Positions 25,319 to 34,709 of a stretch of 64,000 bases of DNA are shown piece by piece. The notes beneath the pieces were generated by a model, which made no database searches, was not told the origin of the DNA, and saw only the letters and a list, made by a program, of their open reading frames with translations. Source of the stretch: Micromonospora zingiberis. Its GTDB lineage: Bacteria > Actinomycetota > Actinomycetes > Mycobacteriales > Micromonosporaceae. The stretch is from positions 1-64,000 of the forward strand of contig NZ_SJJR01000023.1 of assembly GCF_004331455.1 (NCBI RefSeq), written 5' to 3'. The translations under genes were made by a program, and so were the position numbers. Each line of letters starts with the position of its first letter. Positions within the stretch are counted from its first letter, which is position 1.

Positions 25319-26110
25319 ATGCGTATCGGAGCCCACGTCGATCCGACCGACCCGCTGGCGGAGGCGACTGCCCGAGCGGCCGACGCCGTGCAGTTCTTCC
25401 TCGCCGATCCTCAGGGTTGGAAGGCGCCGCAACCTCGCGCCGACGCGGAGCGGCTACGCACCGCCGACGTCGACGTCTACGTGCACGCGCCGTACGTCGT
25501 CAACGTCGCCACCGGCAACAACCGCATCCGGATCCCCAGCCGCAAGCTGCTGCTCGCCCATGCGAAGGCGGCAGCGGCGATCGGTGCCAAGGGGCTGGTG
25601 GTGCACGGCGGGCACGTCAACGCCGGTGACGACCCGGCCACCGGCTTCGAGAACTGGCGCAAGGCCCTGGCGTACGCGCAGGAATCCGGTGGGTTCGGGC
25701 TACCTGTGCTGATCGAGAACACTGCCGGCGGTGAGAACGCCTGCGCCCGCCGACTCGACGCGCTCGCCCGTCTGTGGGACGCCATCGGTGACCACGAGGT
25801 CGGCTTCTGCCTCGACACCTGCCACGCCCATGCCGGCGGCGAGGAACTGCTCGGCCTGGTGGACCGGGTGAAGGCCATCACCGGGCGGATCGACCTGGTG
25901 CACGCCAACAACTCCAAGGACGGGTTCGGCTCCGGCCGCGACCGCCACGACAACCTGCGCGGCGGGACGATCGATCCGGAACTCGTGGTGGGGGTGATCC
26001 GGGCAGCGGGCGCTCCGGCCATCGTCGAGACCCCCGGTGGCACCACGGGCCAGGGCGACGACATCGCCTTCCTGCGTGAGCAGCTCGGCGCGGAGACGTT
26101 GGTGCGATGA
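25319..26110 (+). CDS. nfo: Endonuclease IV (AP endonuclease)
   Basis: Predicted 263 residues with the TIM-barrel metal-ligand blocks of the Nfo family: VYVHAPYVVNVATGNN, GLVVHGGHVNAGDD, PVLIENTAGGENA, VGFCLDTCHAHAGGEE, LVHANNSKDGFGSGRDRH and PAIVETPGG. These provide the three-zinc site residues (H, H, E, D, H, H, D, H, E). The enzyme cuts at abasic sites in base-excision repair. ATG at 25319 starts MRIGAHVD. The stop overlaps the next start (ATGA), so the two genes are coupled. Confidence 0.93.
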   Translation: MRIGAHVDPTDPLAEATARAADAVQFFLADPQGWKAPQPRADAERLRTADVDVYVHAPYVVNVATGNNRIRIPSRKLLLAHAKAAAAIGAKGLVVHGGHVNAGDDPATGFENWRKALAYAQESGGFGLPVLIENTAGGENACARRLDALARLWDAIGDHEVGFCLDTCHAHAGGEELLGLVDRVKAITGRIDLVHANNSKDGFGSGRDRHDNLRGGTIDPELVVGVIRAAGAPAIVETPGGTTGQGDDIAFLREQLGAETLVR

Positions 26111-28581
26111 CGACCGACCAGTCCCCCTCGGGCAGCGCGTCTCCCTCGGGTAGTCAGCGACCGACCTCACCCGACAACCGGGCCGCCGGAGATCCGGCTC
26201 CCGTCGGCAGGCAGGCCGACAGCGGGCCGGAGGTCGAGGATCGTGCCCCCGGCTCGGCCACGGCAACCGTCGACAAGGCCGACGAGGTCGGGCCGATCCC
26301 GAAGGAGGCAGCGGCCGACCGGGGCGGCGGGGAGCCGTCCGACAAGGACGGCAACGACCGCCAGGCCAAGGAACACACCGGCGGGGCCGACAGCCAGACC
26401 GGCGACGCCGACAACAAGACCAAAAACCCGGCGGACGACAGCAAGCCCAAGGACCAGACGGGCGCAAGCAAGCCCAAGGACCAGACGGGCGCAAGCAAGC
26501 CCAAGGACCAGACGGGCGCAAGCACCGCCAAGGACCAGACGGGCGCAAGCACCGCCAAGGACCAGACGGGCGCAAGCACCGCCAAGGACCAGACGGGCGC
26601 AAGCACCGCCAAGGACCAGACGGGCGACCGCACCACCAAGAACGCGGCGAGCGACAGCACCGCCAAGGACCAGACGGGCGACCGCACCACCAAGGAGCCG
26701 GCCGGCGACAGCAATGCCAAGAACTCGGCGGGCGAGGGCAAAGACCCGGCGGGCGACGGCAAGGACTCGGGGAGCAGCGACGGCAAGGGCCGTGCCGACG
26801 GCGACGGCAAGGATCGGTGGGCGGCCTTCGGGCCCGCACCCGAGCCGGTGCCGAGGTGGTACGGGCGACTGGCGCGCAGGTCGGGTCGGCTGCTGATTCA
26901 CGAGTGGACCCTGGCCGCACTCGGTTCCCTGGCGTTGGCCGTGCTGATGACCTGGCCGACGCTGCGCTACCCGCGACACACGCTGCCCCAGGACTACTGG
27001 GACCCGAGCCTGCAAGCCTGGCAGATGGCCTGGTCGGGGCATAGCCTGCGGACCGATCCGGCCCAGTTGTGGCACGCCAACGTGTTCTTTCCGGAGCGGT
27101 GGAGTTTCGCCTTCTCCGACACCCTGCTCGGCTACGCACCGGCCGGGCTGATCGGTAGCGGCCCCGAGGACGCCATCCTCCGCTACAACATCATGTTCGT
27201 GCTGGCGCACGCGCTGGCCACGTTCGGCGCGTACGTGCTGGCGCGTCAGCTCGGTGCCAGCCGGATCGGTTCTGCGGTGGCCGGGGTCAGCTACGCCTAC
27301 GCACCCTGGCTGCTGGCTCAGGCGGGGCACCTGCACGTGATCTCCAACGGCGGTATTCCGCTGGCCCTGGCCATGCTCGCCCGGGGACACGGTTGGTCGC
27401 TGCGACACGGCTATCGACCCGATCGCCGGCACGAGGGCTGGGTCTACACCGGCTGGCTGGTCGCCGCCTGGCAGTTGAGCCTGGGCTTCGGCATCGGCCT
27501 GCCGTTCGCGTACGTCCTCGCCGGCACGGTCCTCGTTGCCGCCCTGATCTGGTTCGCGAAGCGGATCTTCTGGCGGGTCAGGCGCCCCTTCGGTCAGCGT
27601 CTCTTCGTCGCCAACCTGATCGGCGGGCTGATCTTCGCCGGGGTCGGTGTGCTGCTGGCCATTCCCTACTTCACCGTGGCGCAACTGCATCCGCACGCCG
27701 AGCGGACCATCGGGGACATCGCCGTCTTCTCGCCCCCCGCCAGCGGCTTCGTCACCGCGCCAGGCGAGTCCCGAGTCTGGGGCGAGTTGCACGAAGGCGC
27801 TCGGGCCATCCTGCCCTGGCACCCGGAGATGACGCTGCTGCCCGGCTTCGCGCTCTACGCGCTGGCCGCGGGTGGTCTGTTCTTCTCGATCTGGACGGTC
27901 CGCCAACGCCTGTTCCTGCTCGCCGGGGTGCTGGTGGCGATGACACTGTCGATGGGCACCAGGTTCTTCGGCGGTGACTTCACCTACGTACCGCTCTTCG
28001 AGTACCTGCCGGGCTGGAACGGCATCCGTACGCCGGGCCGGCTCATGCTCTGGACCACCCTGCTCCTCGGGCTACTCGCGGCGGGCGCGGTCAGCGCGTT
28101 CGCCGAGCGGGTTCGGGAGATCTCCGCCGAGCGGATCCCGTCGTGGCCGAGCCCGTGGCTGCGGCTGGCGACCCTGGTGCCGCTGCTGCTGGTCATCGCC
28201 GAGGGCACGAACACCACGCCGCATCCGACCGTGCCGAAGCAGCCGGCCGCCATGCAGACGGTCGGCGGTCCACTGCTGGTGCTGCCCAGCGGCCAGAACC
28301 ATGACCAGCCGGTGATGCTCTGGTCCACCACCCGGTTCCAGGACATCGTCAACGGTGGCAGCGGGTTCACCCCACGCCAACTGGACGACGTCCGCCAGGT
28401 CACCATGACCTTCCCCGACCAGACCAGCGTCGACTACCTGCGCACTCTCGGCGTACGCAACGTGCTGGTGCTGCGCGACCAGATCGTCGGCACGCCGTGG
28501 GAGGTCAGCGTCCACGCACCGCTGGACGGGCTGGGCATCACCCGCGAGGAGATGGGCTCGGTCCTCCTCTTCCGACTCTGA
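26107..28581 (+). CDS. Polytopic membrane protein (GT-C-like) with a repetitive charged N-terminal tail
   Basis: Predicted 824 residues. Residues ~1-240 are a disordered, Lys/Asp/Thr/Gly-rich cytosolic tail containing eleven 9-residue units of the kind xxKDQTGxx (encoded at 26443-26739). After ~265 a membrane region begins (LAALGSLALAVLMTWPTLRY) with about ten helices and an outer loop carrying PQDYWDPSLQAWQMAWSGHS, in which the acidic loop after the first helix resembles GT-C glycosyltransferases of the mannosyl/arabinosyl type. A soluble C-terminal domain ends at 28581. Start ATG overlaps the nfo stop. The substrate is not predictable; the tail length must differ between strains because of the repeats. 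Confidence 0.7.
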   Translation: MTTDQSPSGSASPSGSQRPTSPDNRAAGDPAPVGRQADSGPEVEDRAPGSATATVDKADEVGPIPKEAAADRGGGEPSDKDGNDRQAKEHTGGADSQTGDADNKTKNPADDSKPKDQTGASKPKDQTGASKPKDQTGASTAKDQTGASTAKDQTGASTAKDQTGASTAKDQTGDRTTKNAASDSTAKDQTGDRTTKEPAGDSNAKNSAGEGKDPAGDGKDSGSSDGKGRADGDGKDRWAAFGPAPEPVPRWYGRLARRSGRLLIHEWTLAALGSLALAVLMTWPTLRYPRHTLPQDYWDPSLQAWQMAWSGHSLRTDPAQLWHANVFFPERWSFAFSDTLLGYAPAGLIGSGPEDAILRYNIMFVLAHALATFGAYVLARQLGASRIGSAVAGVSYAYAPWLLAQAGHLHVISNGGIPLALAMLARGHGWSLRHGYRPDRRHEGWVYTGWLVAAWQLSLGFGIGLPFAYVLAGTVLVAALIWFAKRIFWRVRRPFGQRLFVANLIGGLIFAGVGVLLAIPYFTVAQLHPHAERTIGDIAVFSPPASGFVTAPGESRVWGELHEGARAILPWHPEMTLLPGFALYALAAGGLFFSIWTVRQRLFLLAGVLVAMTLSMGTRFFGGDFTYVPLFEYLPGWNGIRTPGRLMLWTTLLLGLLAAGAVSAFAERVREISAERIPSWPSPWLRLATLVPLLLVIAEGTNTTPHPTVPKQPAAMQTVGGPLLVLPSGQNHDQPVMLWSTTRFQDIVNGGSGFTPRQLDDVRQVTMTFPDQTSVDYLRTLGVRNVLVLRDQIVGTPWEVSVHAPLDGLGITREEMGSVLLFRL
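26443..26739 (+). repeat. 27-bp in-frame tandem repeat in the membrane-protein tail
   Basis: Eleven units of 27 bases (9 codons). Units 1-3 are identical (aagcccaaggaccagacggg then cgcaagc), units 4-6 vary only at the first two codons, units 7 and 9 end in gaccgc, and units 8, 10 and 11 are more diverged. The repeat encodes (K/T)(P/A)KDQTG(A/D)(S/R) and looks like recent slippage or unequal recombination. Confidence 0.92.
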
Positions 28582-28618
28582 GTGCCGACCCACCTGGGCG
28601 TCGGGCGGGTGCCGGCGC

Positions 28619-30142
28619 TCAGGTGGTCGGAACGGGAGTCGGCGCGGGGGCGGCGTGACGGTTGCGGAGGCGGTCGAGCCAGGGTGCGTCCCGGGCTCCG
28701 TCGAGCAGACCGCCGTCCGGGTCGTCGGCGTAGGTCTGGCGTACGGCGTCCCGCTCGGGGTGCAGGATTTCCCGCACGACGAGCACGCACAGGGTCACCA
28801 CGGTGGCCAGTCGCAGGCTCGCCGCCAGCACGAACACCCCTTCCGGGATGACCGGAGTGCCGGTCGATGCGCCGAGCAGTTCACCGTAGAAGGCGACGAA
28901 GTAGCCGACCTCCGCCACCTGCCAGGCGAGGAAGGCACCCCACTTGGGCCGGGCGAGCACCAGCAGCGGCAGCAGCCAGAGCACGAACTGCTGCGACCAC
29001 ACCTTGCTGAAGATCAGGAAGGCGGCGACCACGAGGAACGCCAACTGCCCGAGGCGGGGACGGCGCGGTGCGAACAGGGCGAGCGCACCGATGGCGAGGC
29101 AGGCCAGCCCGAACAGCGCGTACGACAGGTAGTTCAGGGTGGGAATGTTCGCGTCGAGCCACTGGAACGGGCCGATGTTGGCCGGGTCGCCGAACTTGCC
29201 GTCCAGATAGCGGCCGATGTACCAGAGGGTTCCCCAGTCGATCGGCCGTTCGGTGTTCAGCTCGAAGAACCGGTTCCAGTTCTCTCGGTACGGGATGGCC
29301 ACCGGCAGGTTCACCAGCACCACCGTCACGGCGGCGGTGATGATGGACAGCAGGGCGGCCCACACCCGGTTGGCGCGGATCGCGAGCACCAGGATCGGAC
29401 CGAGGAGGAACAGCGGCCACATCTTGGCCGCGCCGCCGAGCCCGATCAGCACTCCGGACAGCACCGCGATCAGTAGTCCTGCCTGGCTGTCCCGGGTTCG
29501 CGCCCAGGCCAGCAGGCCCAGGGCGGCCAGGCCGATGGCGAGGAAGTCCCAGTTGACGGTGGCGGTGAGCAGCAGCGCGGGGGAGAGTGCGAACAGGGCC
29601 GCGTCCCAGGGTCGTTTGCGGCGCAGCGACAGCAGCACCATCACCGTCGCCACCGCCAGCGCACCGAGCACGAGTGCGTTGAGGTTGTAGAACCACTGCC
29701 CCTGGTTGATCTCCGGGTTGCCCTCACCGGCGGCGTGCACCGGCAGCCCGAGGGCACCCATGAAGTAGCCGGTCAACACCGGGTACTCCACCGGGTGGTC
29801 CCGGTACGGCACGGCACCTTCGTGGAGCCGTTCGGCGTAGTAGAGCGCGAGCACGTCGGTGTAGCAGAACTTGGTGTACTGCTGGTTGTTCACCCAGGCA
29901 CCGTCCTGGCAGGGCGACTTCTGTACCCAGTGCAGGGCGAGGGTCAGACAGGTCAGCGCCAGGACGATCCGCATCGCCGTCCAGAACCGACCCTGCCCGG
30001 CACCCGGACGGTCGCGGGTGACGGCGTGGTCACCGAGCGGGCCACCGATCAGTCCGGACAGTCCACGGACGAAGCCGTCGGAGCGGGACGGGTGGTCGGT
30101 GACACCGGATTCATCGATGCCTGGCGTCGACTTCGTGCTCAT
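28619..30142 (-). CDS. GT87-family (DUF2029) membrane glycosyltransferase near ponA
   Basis: Predicted 507 residues with about ten helices. After the first helix lies KFCYTDVLALYYAERLHEG and DHPVEYPVLTGYFMGAL, giving the acidic loop residue and the E-Y-P block of GT-C enzymes. The gene sits next to ponA, as its homologue does in mycobacteria (Rv0051 by memory), so it is a conserved part of this envelope-related gene order. Acceptor unknown. The ATG at 30142 (MSTKSTPGIDE) is preferred over the open upstream frame. Confidence 0.78.
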   Translation of the reverse strand: MSTKSTPGIDESGVTDHPSRSDGFVRGLSGLIGGPLGDHAVTRDRPGAGQGRFWTAMRIVLALTCLTLALHWVQKSPCQDGAWVNNQQYTKFCYTDVLALYYAERLHEGAVPYRDHPVEYPVLTGYFMGALGLPVHAAGEGNPEINQGQWFYNLNALVLGALAVATVMVLLSLRRKRPWDAALFALSPALLLTATVNWDFLAIGLAALGLLAWARTRDSQAGLLIAVLSGVLIGLGGAAKMWPLFLLGPILVLAIRANRVWAALLSIITAAVTVVLVNLPVAIPYRENWNRFFELNTERPIDWGTLWYIGRYLDGKFGDPANIGPFQWLDANIPTLNYLSYALFGLACLAIGALALFAPRRPRLGQLAFLVVAAFLIFSKVWSQQFVLWLLPLLVLARPKWGAFLAWQVAEVGYFVAFYGELLGASTGTPVIPEGVFVLAASLRLATVVTLCVLVVREILHPERDAVRQTYADDPDGGLLDGARDAPWLDRLRNRHAAPAPTPVPTT

Positions 30143-30247
30143 GACCGTGCATCCTGCCGTATCAGTTGGCCGGGGAGTAGTCGAAACCACGACGACAGCG
30201 CGGATCGCCATGGAACGGCTGGCAGAGAGTCATCTCGACCGAGACAG

Positions 30248-30284
30248 GCGATGGGCGGCCGGACAGTGTCCGGCCGCCCATCGC
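30248..30284 (-). terminator. Terminator hairpin after the penicillin-binding protein gene
   Basis: An 18-base inverted repeat (gcgatgggcggccggaca at 30248-30265, complement at 30267-30284), one base apart, so folding as a stem of about 16 bp. It lies 11 bases beyond the ponA stop at 30295. No clear U-tract follows, as usual in this group. Confidence 0.7.
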
Positions 30285-30294
30285 CTCGACGCGT

Positions 30295-33207
30295 TTACTC
30301 CCGAGCTGTCGATCTCGGTGGCAGCAGTCCACCGCCACCGCCACCGCCGTCCGGTGGTGCGTCACCACCACCCCCGGGAAGCGGGTCGGTCGGAACTCCG
30401 CCGCCGTTGTTGCCCCGGCCACCGCCCCGGTTACCGCCGTTGTCACCGCCGTTGTTACCGCCGCCGCCGAACTGGCAGAAGAAGTCCGTCGGCGCGCAGT
30501 CGGGGTCGTTGTCCGGCGGCGGCGGAGCGGGCGCGATGCCGTTGCCGGCGTCCTGGTCACCGGTCCCGGTGACGCTCGGCAGGTCGGACGGGTCGTAACC
30601 CTTGAGCGCCTCGTCCATGTACCGCTTCCACAGGCGGGATGGCAGCCCACCACCGCTGATGTTGTTGCCGCCGGGATCGAGGATCTGTGGTTTCTTCGGG
30701 TCGCGGCTGCCGATCCACACCGCGGTGGCCACGTTCTCGTCGTAGCCGACCATCCAGGCGTGCGCGTTCTGGCTGGTGTCGGCGTGCTGCCAGGTGCCGG
30801 TCTTGCCGGCCGCCTGCCGGCCGACCAGGCTGGCGTTGTTCTTGCCCGGGATCTCCTTGAGCACCGCGGTCACCTCGTTGGCGACCTCGGGCCGGATCAC
30901 CTGCTGCGGCTTGAGCTTCTCGCCGGTGCCCGGAACCTTGTCCCACTTACCGGTTGACTTGTTCTGCTTCTCGACCGTACGGACGAAGTGCGCCTTGTTG
31001 TACTTGCCACCGTGGGCGAGCGTGGCCAGGCCGTTGGCGTGGTCGAGCACGGTGATCGGGTACTGCCCGAAGCCGACCACCCGGTCGAAGTACTTCGGCG
31101 CGAGTTCCTCGGGCTTGTTCTTGGTCAGGTCGTACGGCTTCGGCGGGTCGACCGTCCACATCGTGCGGATCCCGGCCCGGCGGGCCATGTCGACCACCTT
31201 GTCGGTGCCGATCTCCTCGGCCACGTGGAAGAACGGCACGTTGTACGACTGCACCGTCGATTCCTGCAGGTTGCACCACTTGGCGCAGCTGGCGTTTCGC
31301 CCGGCGTTGATGATCTCGGTGTCGTAGCCTTCCGGCTTGAACGGGGTGGCGTCCCAGTGCGACTTGACCGAGATCCCGGCATCGATGGCCGCAGCCAGGG
31401 TGTAGACCTTGAACGACGAGCCCGGCGGATGGCCGCCGACGATGTCGCCGTTCTGGTTGGTGTTCAGGCCGGCGTAGTCGAAGTCCGCGCCGCTGTTACC
31501 GCCGTAGTAGGCCAGCACCCGGCCGGTCTTCGGGTCGATCGAGACCACCGCCGCCATCAGGTTCTTCCGCTGCCCGTCGAGGACCGAACCCTTGCGACCC
31601 ACCTGGGCGGCCTCTTCCAGGGCCTTCTGCATCTTCGGGTCGATGGTGGTGGTGACCCGGTAGCCGCCCTCGCGCAGCTCGGTCACGCAGCTGGGCTTGT
31701 CCGGCGCCCCGGAGTTGGAGCAGAGCCCCCACTCCTCCATCTCCTTGCGGACGTAGTTGATCACGTTGCCGCGTGGGGAGGCCACACCGAAGCCGTTGTC
31801 CTTCTTGGCCTTCTGAACCTTGGGGTATTCGGTCGGGCGCTTCTCCCGGCCCGGCTGGTCCAGCCAGCCCTCCTCCACCATGCCGTTGATCACGTAGTCC
31901 CAACGGATCTTGGCGTCGGTCGGGTTGACCTCCGGGTCGTACCCCTTGTGGGTGGGGCTGGCCTGGGGCTGCTTGATCAGTGCGGCGAGCACCGCTCCCT
32001 GGGCCACGGTGAGCTTCCTGGCGCTGGTGTTGAAGTACGTCTGCGCCGCCGCCTCGATGCCGTACGCCCCCCGACCGAAGTAGATCACGTTGAGATAGTT
32101 CTCCATGATCTGTTCCTTGCCGAACTGGTCGTTCAGCTTCGAGGCGAGGATCGCCTCCTTCACCTTCCGGGCGTAGCTGTCGTCCCGGAGGTTCTCGTAC
32201 GCGTTGCGGGCGTACTGCTGGGTGATGGTCGAGGCACCCTGCTTGTCACCGCCGGAGAGGTTGTTCCAGGCGGCCCGGGCGATGCCCTTGTAGTCCACAC
32301 CCGAGTGCCGGTAGAAGTTGCGGTCCTCGGCGGCGGCCACGGCGTCCCGCACGTGCAGCGGGATGTCGTTGATGGTGACGAAGGTGCGGTTCTCGTTGCC
32401 GAGCTTGGCCACCAGCGTCTTGCCGTCCTTGGCGTAGACGGTGGTGGAGAGCGGCAGCGGGATCTCCTTGGGCAGCACCACGTTTGTCGAGTAGTAGGTG
32501 AACCCGACGACGCCGATGCCGGCCAGCATGATGAAGACCGCGAAGCCGGCGATCAGCATGTTCATCCGCTTGCGCTTGCGGGCCCGCGCCACCGCGTTCG
32601 GGTCGCGACCACCGCGCCCGGGACCAGCCGGCCCACCGGGGCCGCCGGGTCCGCCTGGTCCACCCGGTCCGCCGACGCTGGCCCGAGCCACCGCCGCCCG
32701 ACCGCCGGGGCCACCCACGGACGCCGAACCGACGCTCGCCCGGCCGGCCGACGCCGCGCCGACGCCAGCGGCTCCGACCGAAGCCCGGCCCGCCGGCCCG
32801 CCGGGGGCCGGGGAGACCGGCACCGACGCACGACCAGCCCGACCCGGCGCGGGCGAGACCGGCACCGAGGCGCGCCCACCCGGAGCCGGGGAAACCGGCA
32901 CCGACGCACGACCGCCCGGAGCCGGGGAAACCGGCACCGACGCACGACCCGGGCCGGCACGACCGACCGAGGCCGAGCCGGCAGCGGGTCCACCGCGCGG
33001 CGGGACGCTCGCCGATCCGCCGACCGAGGCCCGCCCGCCGGCCGAGGCGTGAGCCGACGAGCCCGCACCATCCGGTCCGGTTGACCAGTTGACTCCGCGC
33101 GGATCACCACTCGGGCTGCGGTACGCGTCGTCCGCCTGCCCCGGGTCGTCCTGGCCCGGTATTCGGGCCCGGCCGCGCAAGGAGCTGGGATCACCGTACG
33201 AGTTCAT
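30295..33207 (-). CDS. ponA: Class A penicillin-binding protein
   Basis: Predicted 970 residues. Residues 1-~210 form a cytosolic disordered tail of ASVPVSPAPGG-type repeats. One helix (MLIAGFAVFIMLAGIGVVGF, 217-240) anchors the protein. The glycosyltransferase 51 domain has EDRNFYRHSGVD (294-305) and GASTITQQYARN. The transpeptidase has SSFK with catalytic Ser597, SYN at 654-656 and KTG at 802-804. The C-terminal tail is rich in Pro and Gly with a CAPTDFFCQF pair. The enzyme polymerises and cross-links peptidoglycan outside the membrane. It starts with ATG (MNSYGDPSSL) and is followed by the terminator at 30248. Confidence 0.95.
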   Translation of the reverse strand: MNSYGDPSSLRGRARIPGQDDPGQADDAYRSPSGDPRGVNWSTGPDGAGSSAHASAGGRASVGGSASVPPRGGPAAGSASVGRAGPGRASVPVSPAPGGRASVPVSPAPGGRASVPVSPAPGRAGRASVPVSPAPGGPAGRASVGAAGVGAASAGRASVGSASVGGPGGRAAVARASVGGPGGPGGPGGPGGPAGPGRGGRDPNAVARARKRKRMNMLIAGFAVFIMLAGIGVVGFTYYSTNVVLPKEIPLPLSTTVYAKDGKTLVAKLGNENRTFVTINDIPLHVRDAVAAAEDRNFYRHSGVDYKGIARAAWNNLSGGDKQGASTITQQYARNAYENLRDDSYARKVKEAILASKLNDQFGKEQIMENYLNVIYFGRGAYGIEAAAQTYFNTSARKLTVAQGAVLAALIKQPQASPTHKGYDPEVNPTDAKIRWDYVINGMVEEGWLDQPGREKRPTEYPKVQKAKKDNGFGVASPRGNVINYVRKEMEEWGLCSNSGAPDKPSCVTELREGGYRVTTTIDPKMQKALEEAAQVGRKGSVLDGQRKNLMAAVVSIDPKTGRVLAYYGGNSGADFDYAGLNTNQNGDIVGGHPPGSSFKVYTLAAAIDAGISVKSHWDATPFKPEGYDTEIINAGRNASCAKWCNLQESTVQSYNVPFFHVAEEIGTDKVVDMARRAGIRTMWTVDPPKPYDLTKNKPEELAPKYFDRVVGFGQYPITVLDHANGLATLAHGGKYNKAHFVRTVEKQNKSTGKWDKVPGTGEKLKPQQVIRPEVANEVTAVLKEIPGKNNASLVGRQAAGKTGTWQHADTSQNAHAWMVGYDENVATAVWIGSRDPKKPQILDPGGNNISGGGLPSRLWKRYMDEALKGYDPSDLPSVTGTGDQDAGNGIAPAPPPPDNDPDCAPTDFFCQFGGGGNNGGDNGGNRGGGRGNNGGGVPTDPLPGGGGDAPPDGGGGGGGLLPPRSTARE
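32816..32946 (-). repeat. 36-bp in-frame repeat in the ponA 5' end
   Basis: Four near-identical copies of the block encoding RASVPVSPAPGG, the middle two almost exact (ggagccggggaaaccggcac, then cgacgcacgac). They lie in the N-terminal tail of the penicillin-binding protein; the number of copies is likely to vary. Confidence 0.75.
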
Positions 33208-33401
33208 TCCTCACACCCTGCCGTCGCAGTGGAGCGCCGTCGCGCCGCCACCGGTTTGCCGTGAGTTGCGACACCCGTCCATGGCACGGGGGTGCCGTGG
33301 ATTCAGCGTCAAATGCAAATCATTCGGACTATTCGCACTTACGAGCTGTCGGTCGCCCCGGCCAGTTACGTCATGGCCGGGGGCGGCCGATCGCGCTCGA
33401 T

Positions 33402-33857
33402 TCACCGTTGGGCCTCTCGCCTTCGCCGGGTACCTGCTCCAACAGCGGCGGCAACCCCGCCGACCGTTTCATGCTCCGGCTCGCCGTCGGTCAATCCGTC
33501 CCGCCCGAGCAGGTACTGCTCCACCAGATGGTTCCAGTCACAGCCGAGGCACACCTCCACCACGAAGACCTGGAACTCACGCAGCGTCATCGCCAGTGCG
33601 GACAACTCGGCCACCGTACGGGCCTGCCCAGCGGACTGCTTGAGTTCGTCGCCATAAATGTAGTGGACGTGGGTAAGGTTCTCGCTCCGACAGATCGGAC
33701 ACCGCTGGTCGGTGGGCTCGCCATGGAAGCGGGCCGCGTTCTTCAGGTACGGAGAGGCGTCGCACAGGTCATAGGTGCCGACCCGGCCGGCGACGAGTTC
33801 ACGCAGCAGCGCTCGCCTCCGGAGCGAGTAGTCGACGACCTGGCGCTGCGTACGCAT
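33402..33857 (-). CDS. DUF5318 protein
   Basis: Predicted 151 residues starting MRTQRQVVDYSLRRRALL, with CDASPYLKNAARFHGEPTD, a CPICRSE zinc knuckle, HYIYGDELKQSAGQAR and VVEVCLGCDWNHLVEQYLLG, giving a second CxxC. This matches DUF5318, found beside ponA in actinobacteria. The four cysteines could bind one metal. Function unknown; conserved position suggests a role linked to cell-wall synthesis. Divergent promoter region towards padR (33858-34047). Confidence 0.88.
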   Translation of the reverse strand: MRTQRQVVDYSLRRRALLRELVAGRVGTYDLCDASPYLKNAARFHGEPTDQRCPICRSENLTHVHYIYGDELKQSAGQARTVAELSALAMTLREFQVFVVEVCLGCDWNHLVEQYLLGRDGLTDGEPEHETVGGVAAAVGAGTRRRREAQR

Positions 33858-33980
33858 GCGGCAAAGGGTACGCGGTCTCGTCTGGCGAGGCGACCACCGT
33901 GACGATCTGTGACTGAGGGACCCCGGACCGAGGGTTTACCGGCCGGGGGTTTGCCCCGGTCGGAACGAGCCGCTACGGTG

Positions 33981-34003
33981 CGATGTATCGGTCCGATACA
34001 TCG
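33981..34003. promoter_or_regulatory. 23-bp palindromic operator upstream of padR
   Basis: Perfect arms cgatgtatcg and cgatacatcg around gtc. It contains ATGT...ACAT half-site signatures like those of PadR-family operators, and is 45 bases upstream of the padR start. It probably serves the autoregulation of padR and thereby of ino1. Confidence 0.7.
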
Positions 34004-34047
34004 TGGTGGTTAGCGGATCCCGTACAGGGTAAAGGGAGGGTGGCCCG

Positions 34048-34686
34048 ATGCTTGAGCTGGCCATCCTCGGCCTGTTGCAGGAGGCCCCCATGCACGGCTA
34101 TGAGCTGCGCAAGGAGCTCACCGCCAAGCTCGGGGCGATCCGGGCAGCCATCAGCTACGGCTCGCTCTACCCGACCCTGCGCCGCCTCCAGGCGGCGGGC
34201 TGGATCACCGAGGCCGCCGAGACACCCGCCACCGCCGAGGAGGTTCCCGCGCTGACCAGCCGACGAGGTCGGGTGGTCTACACCATCACCGCGGAGGGCA
34301 AGGAACGCTTCGCCCAGCTCATCGCACAGACCGGGCCGGAGACGTACGGCGACACCGGCTTCGGCGTGCACTTCGCGTTCTTTGCCCGCACCGATCGGGC
34401 GACCCGACTTCGGATCCTGGAAGGTCGCCGCCGCACGATCGAGGAGCGTCGTGAAGGACTTCGCGACATGCTGGGCCGGGCGGCCGAGCGCCTCGACGCG
34501 TACACCCTGGAGTTGCAGCGCCACGGCCTGGAGGCCTGTGAGCGCGAGGTCCGCTGGCTGGAGGAGCTCATCGCCAACGAGCGCTCCGGCCGTGCCCCGA
34601 CGGTCCCGCAGGACGGGACGGCCGGCGGCCGACGAGAAGACAACAGCCCGCCTCCGCCTGGAGAGTCCAGGAAAGAGCGGCCGTGA
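34048..34686 (+). CDS. PadR-family transcriptional regulator
   Basis: Predicted 212 residues. The N-terminal winged helix reads MLELAILGLLQEAPMHGYEL, followed by SYGSLYPTLRRLQAAGWI and RRGRVVYTITAEGKERF, the PadR signature. The C-terminal half is a helical dimerisation region with conserved RLRILEGRRRTIEERREGL. It has a ribosome binding site gggagg at -13, lies between the palindrome at 33981 and ino1, and its stop is at 34686. The neighbouring gene order (padR-ino1) is conserved in actinobacteria, so it probably controls inositol synthesis. Confidence 0.9.
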   Translation: MLELAILGLLQEAPMHGYELRKELTAKLGAIRAAISYGSLYPTLRRLQAAGWITEAAETPATAEEVPALTSRRGRVVYTITAEGKERFAQLIAQTGPETYGDTGFGVHFAFFARTDRATRLRILEGRRRTIEERREGLRDMLGRAAERLDAYTLELQRHGLEACEREVRWLEELIANERSGRAPTVPQDGTAGGRREDNSPPPPGESRKERP

Positions 34687-34709
34687 CAGAAAAGAAGGAG
34701 GCATACGCG

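Noticed and set aside
26443..26739. CRISPR-like array
   Set aside because: The 27-base units are contiguous, without spacers, and are in frame in a coding sequence.
30988..33084. Plus-strand frame of 698 codons opposite the penicillin-binding protein gene
   Set aside because: Shadow of ponA; no domain, and repeats mirror those of ponA.
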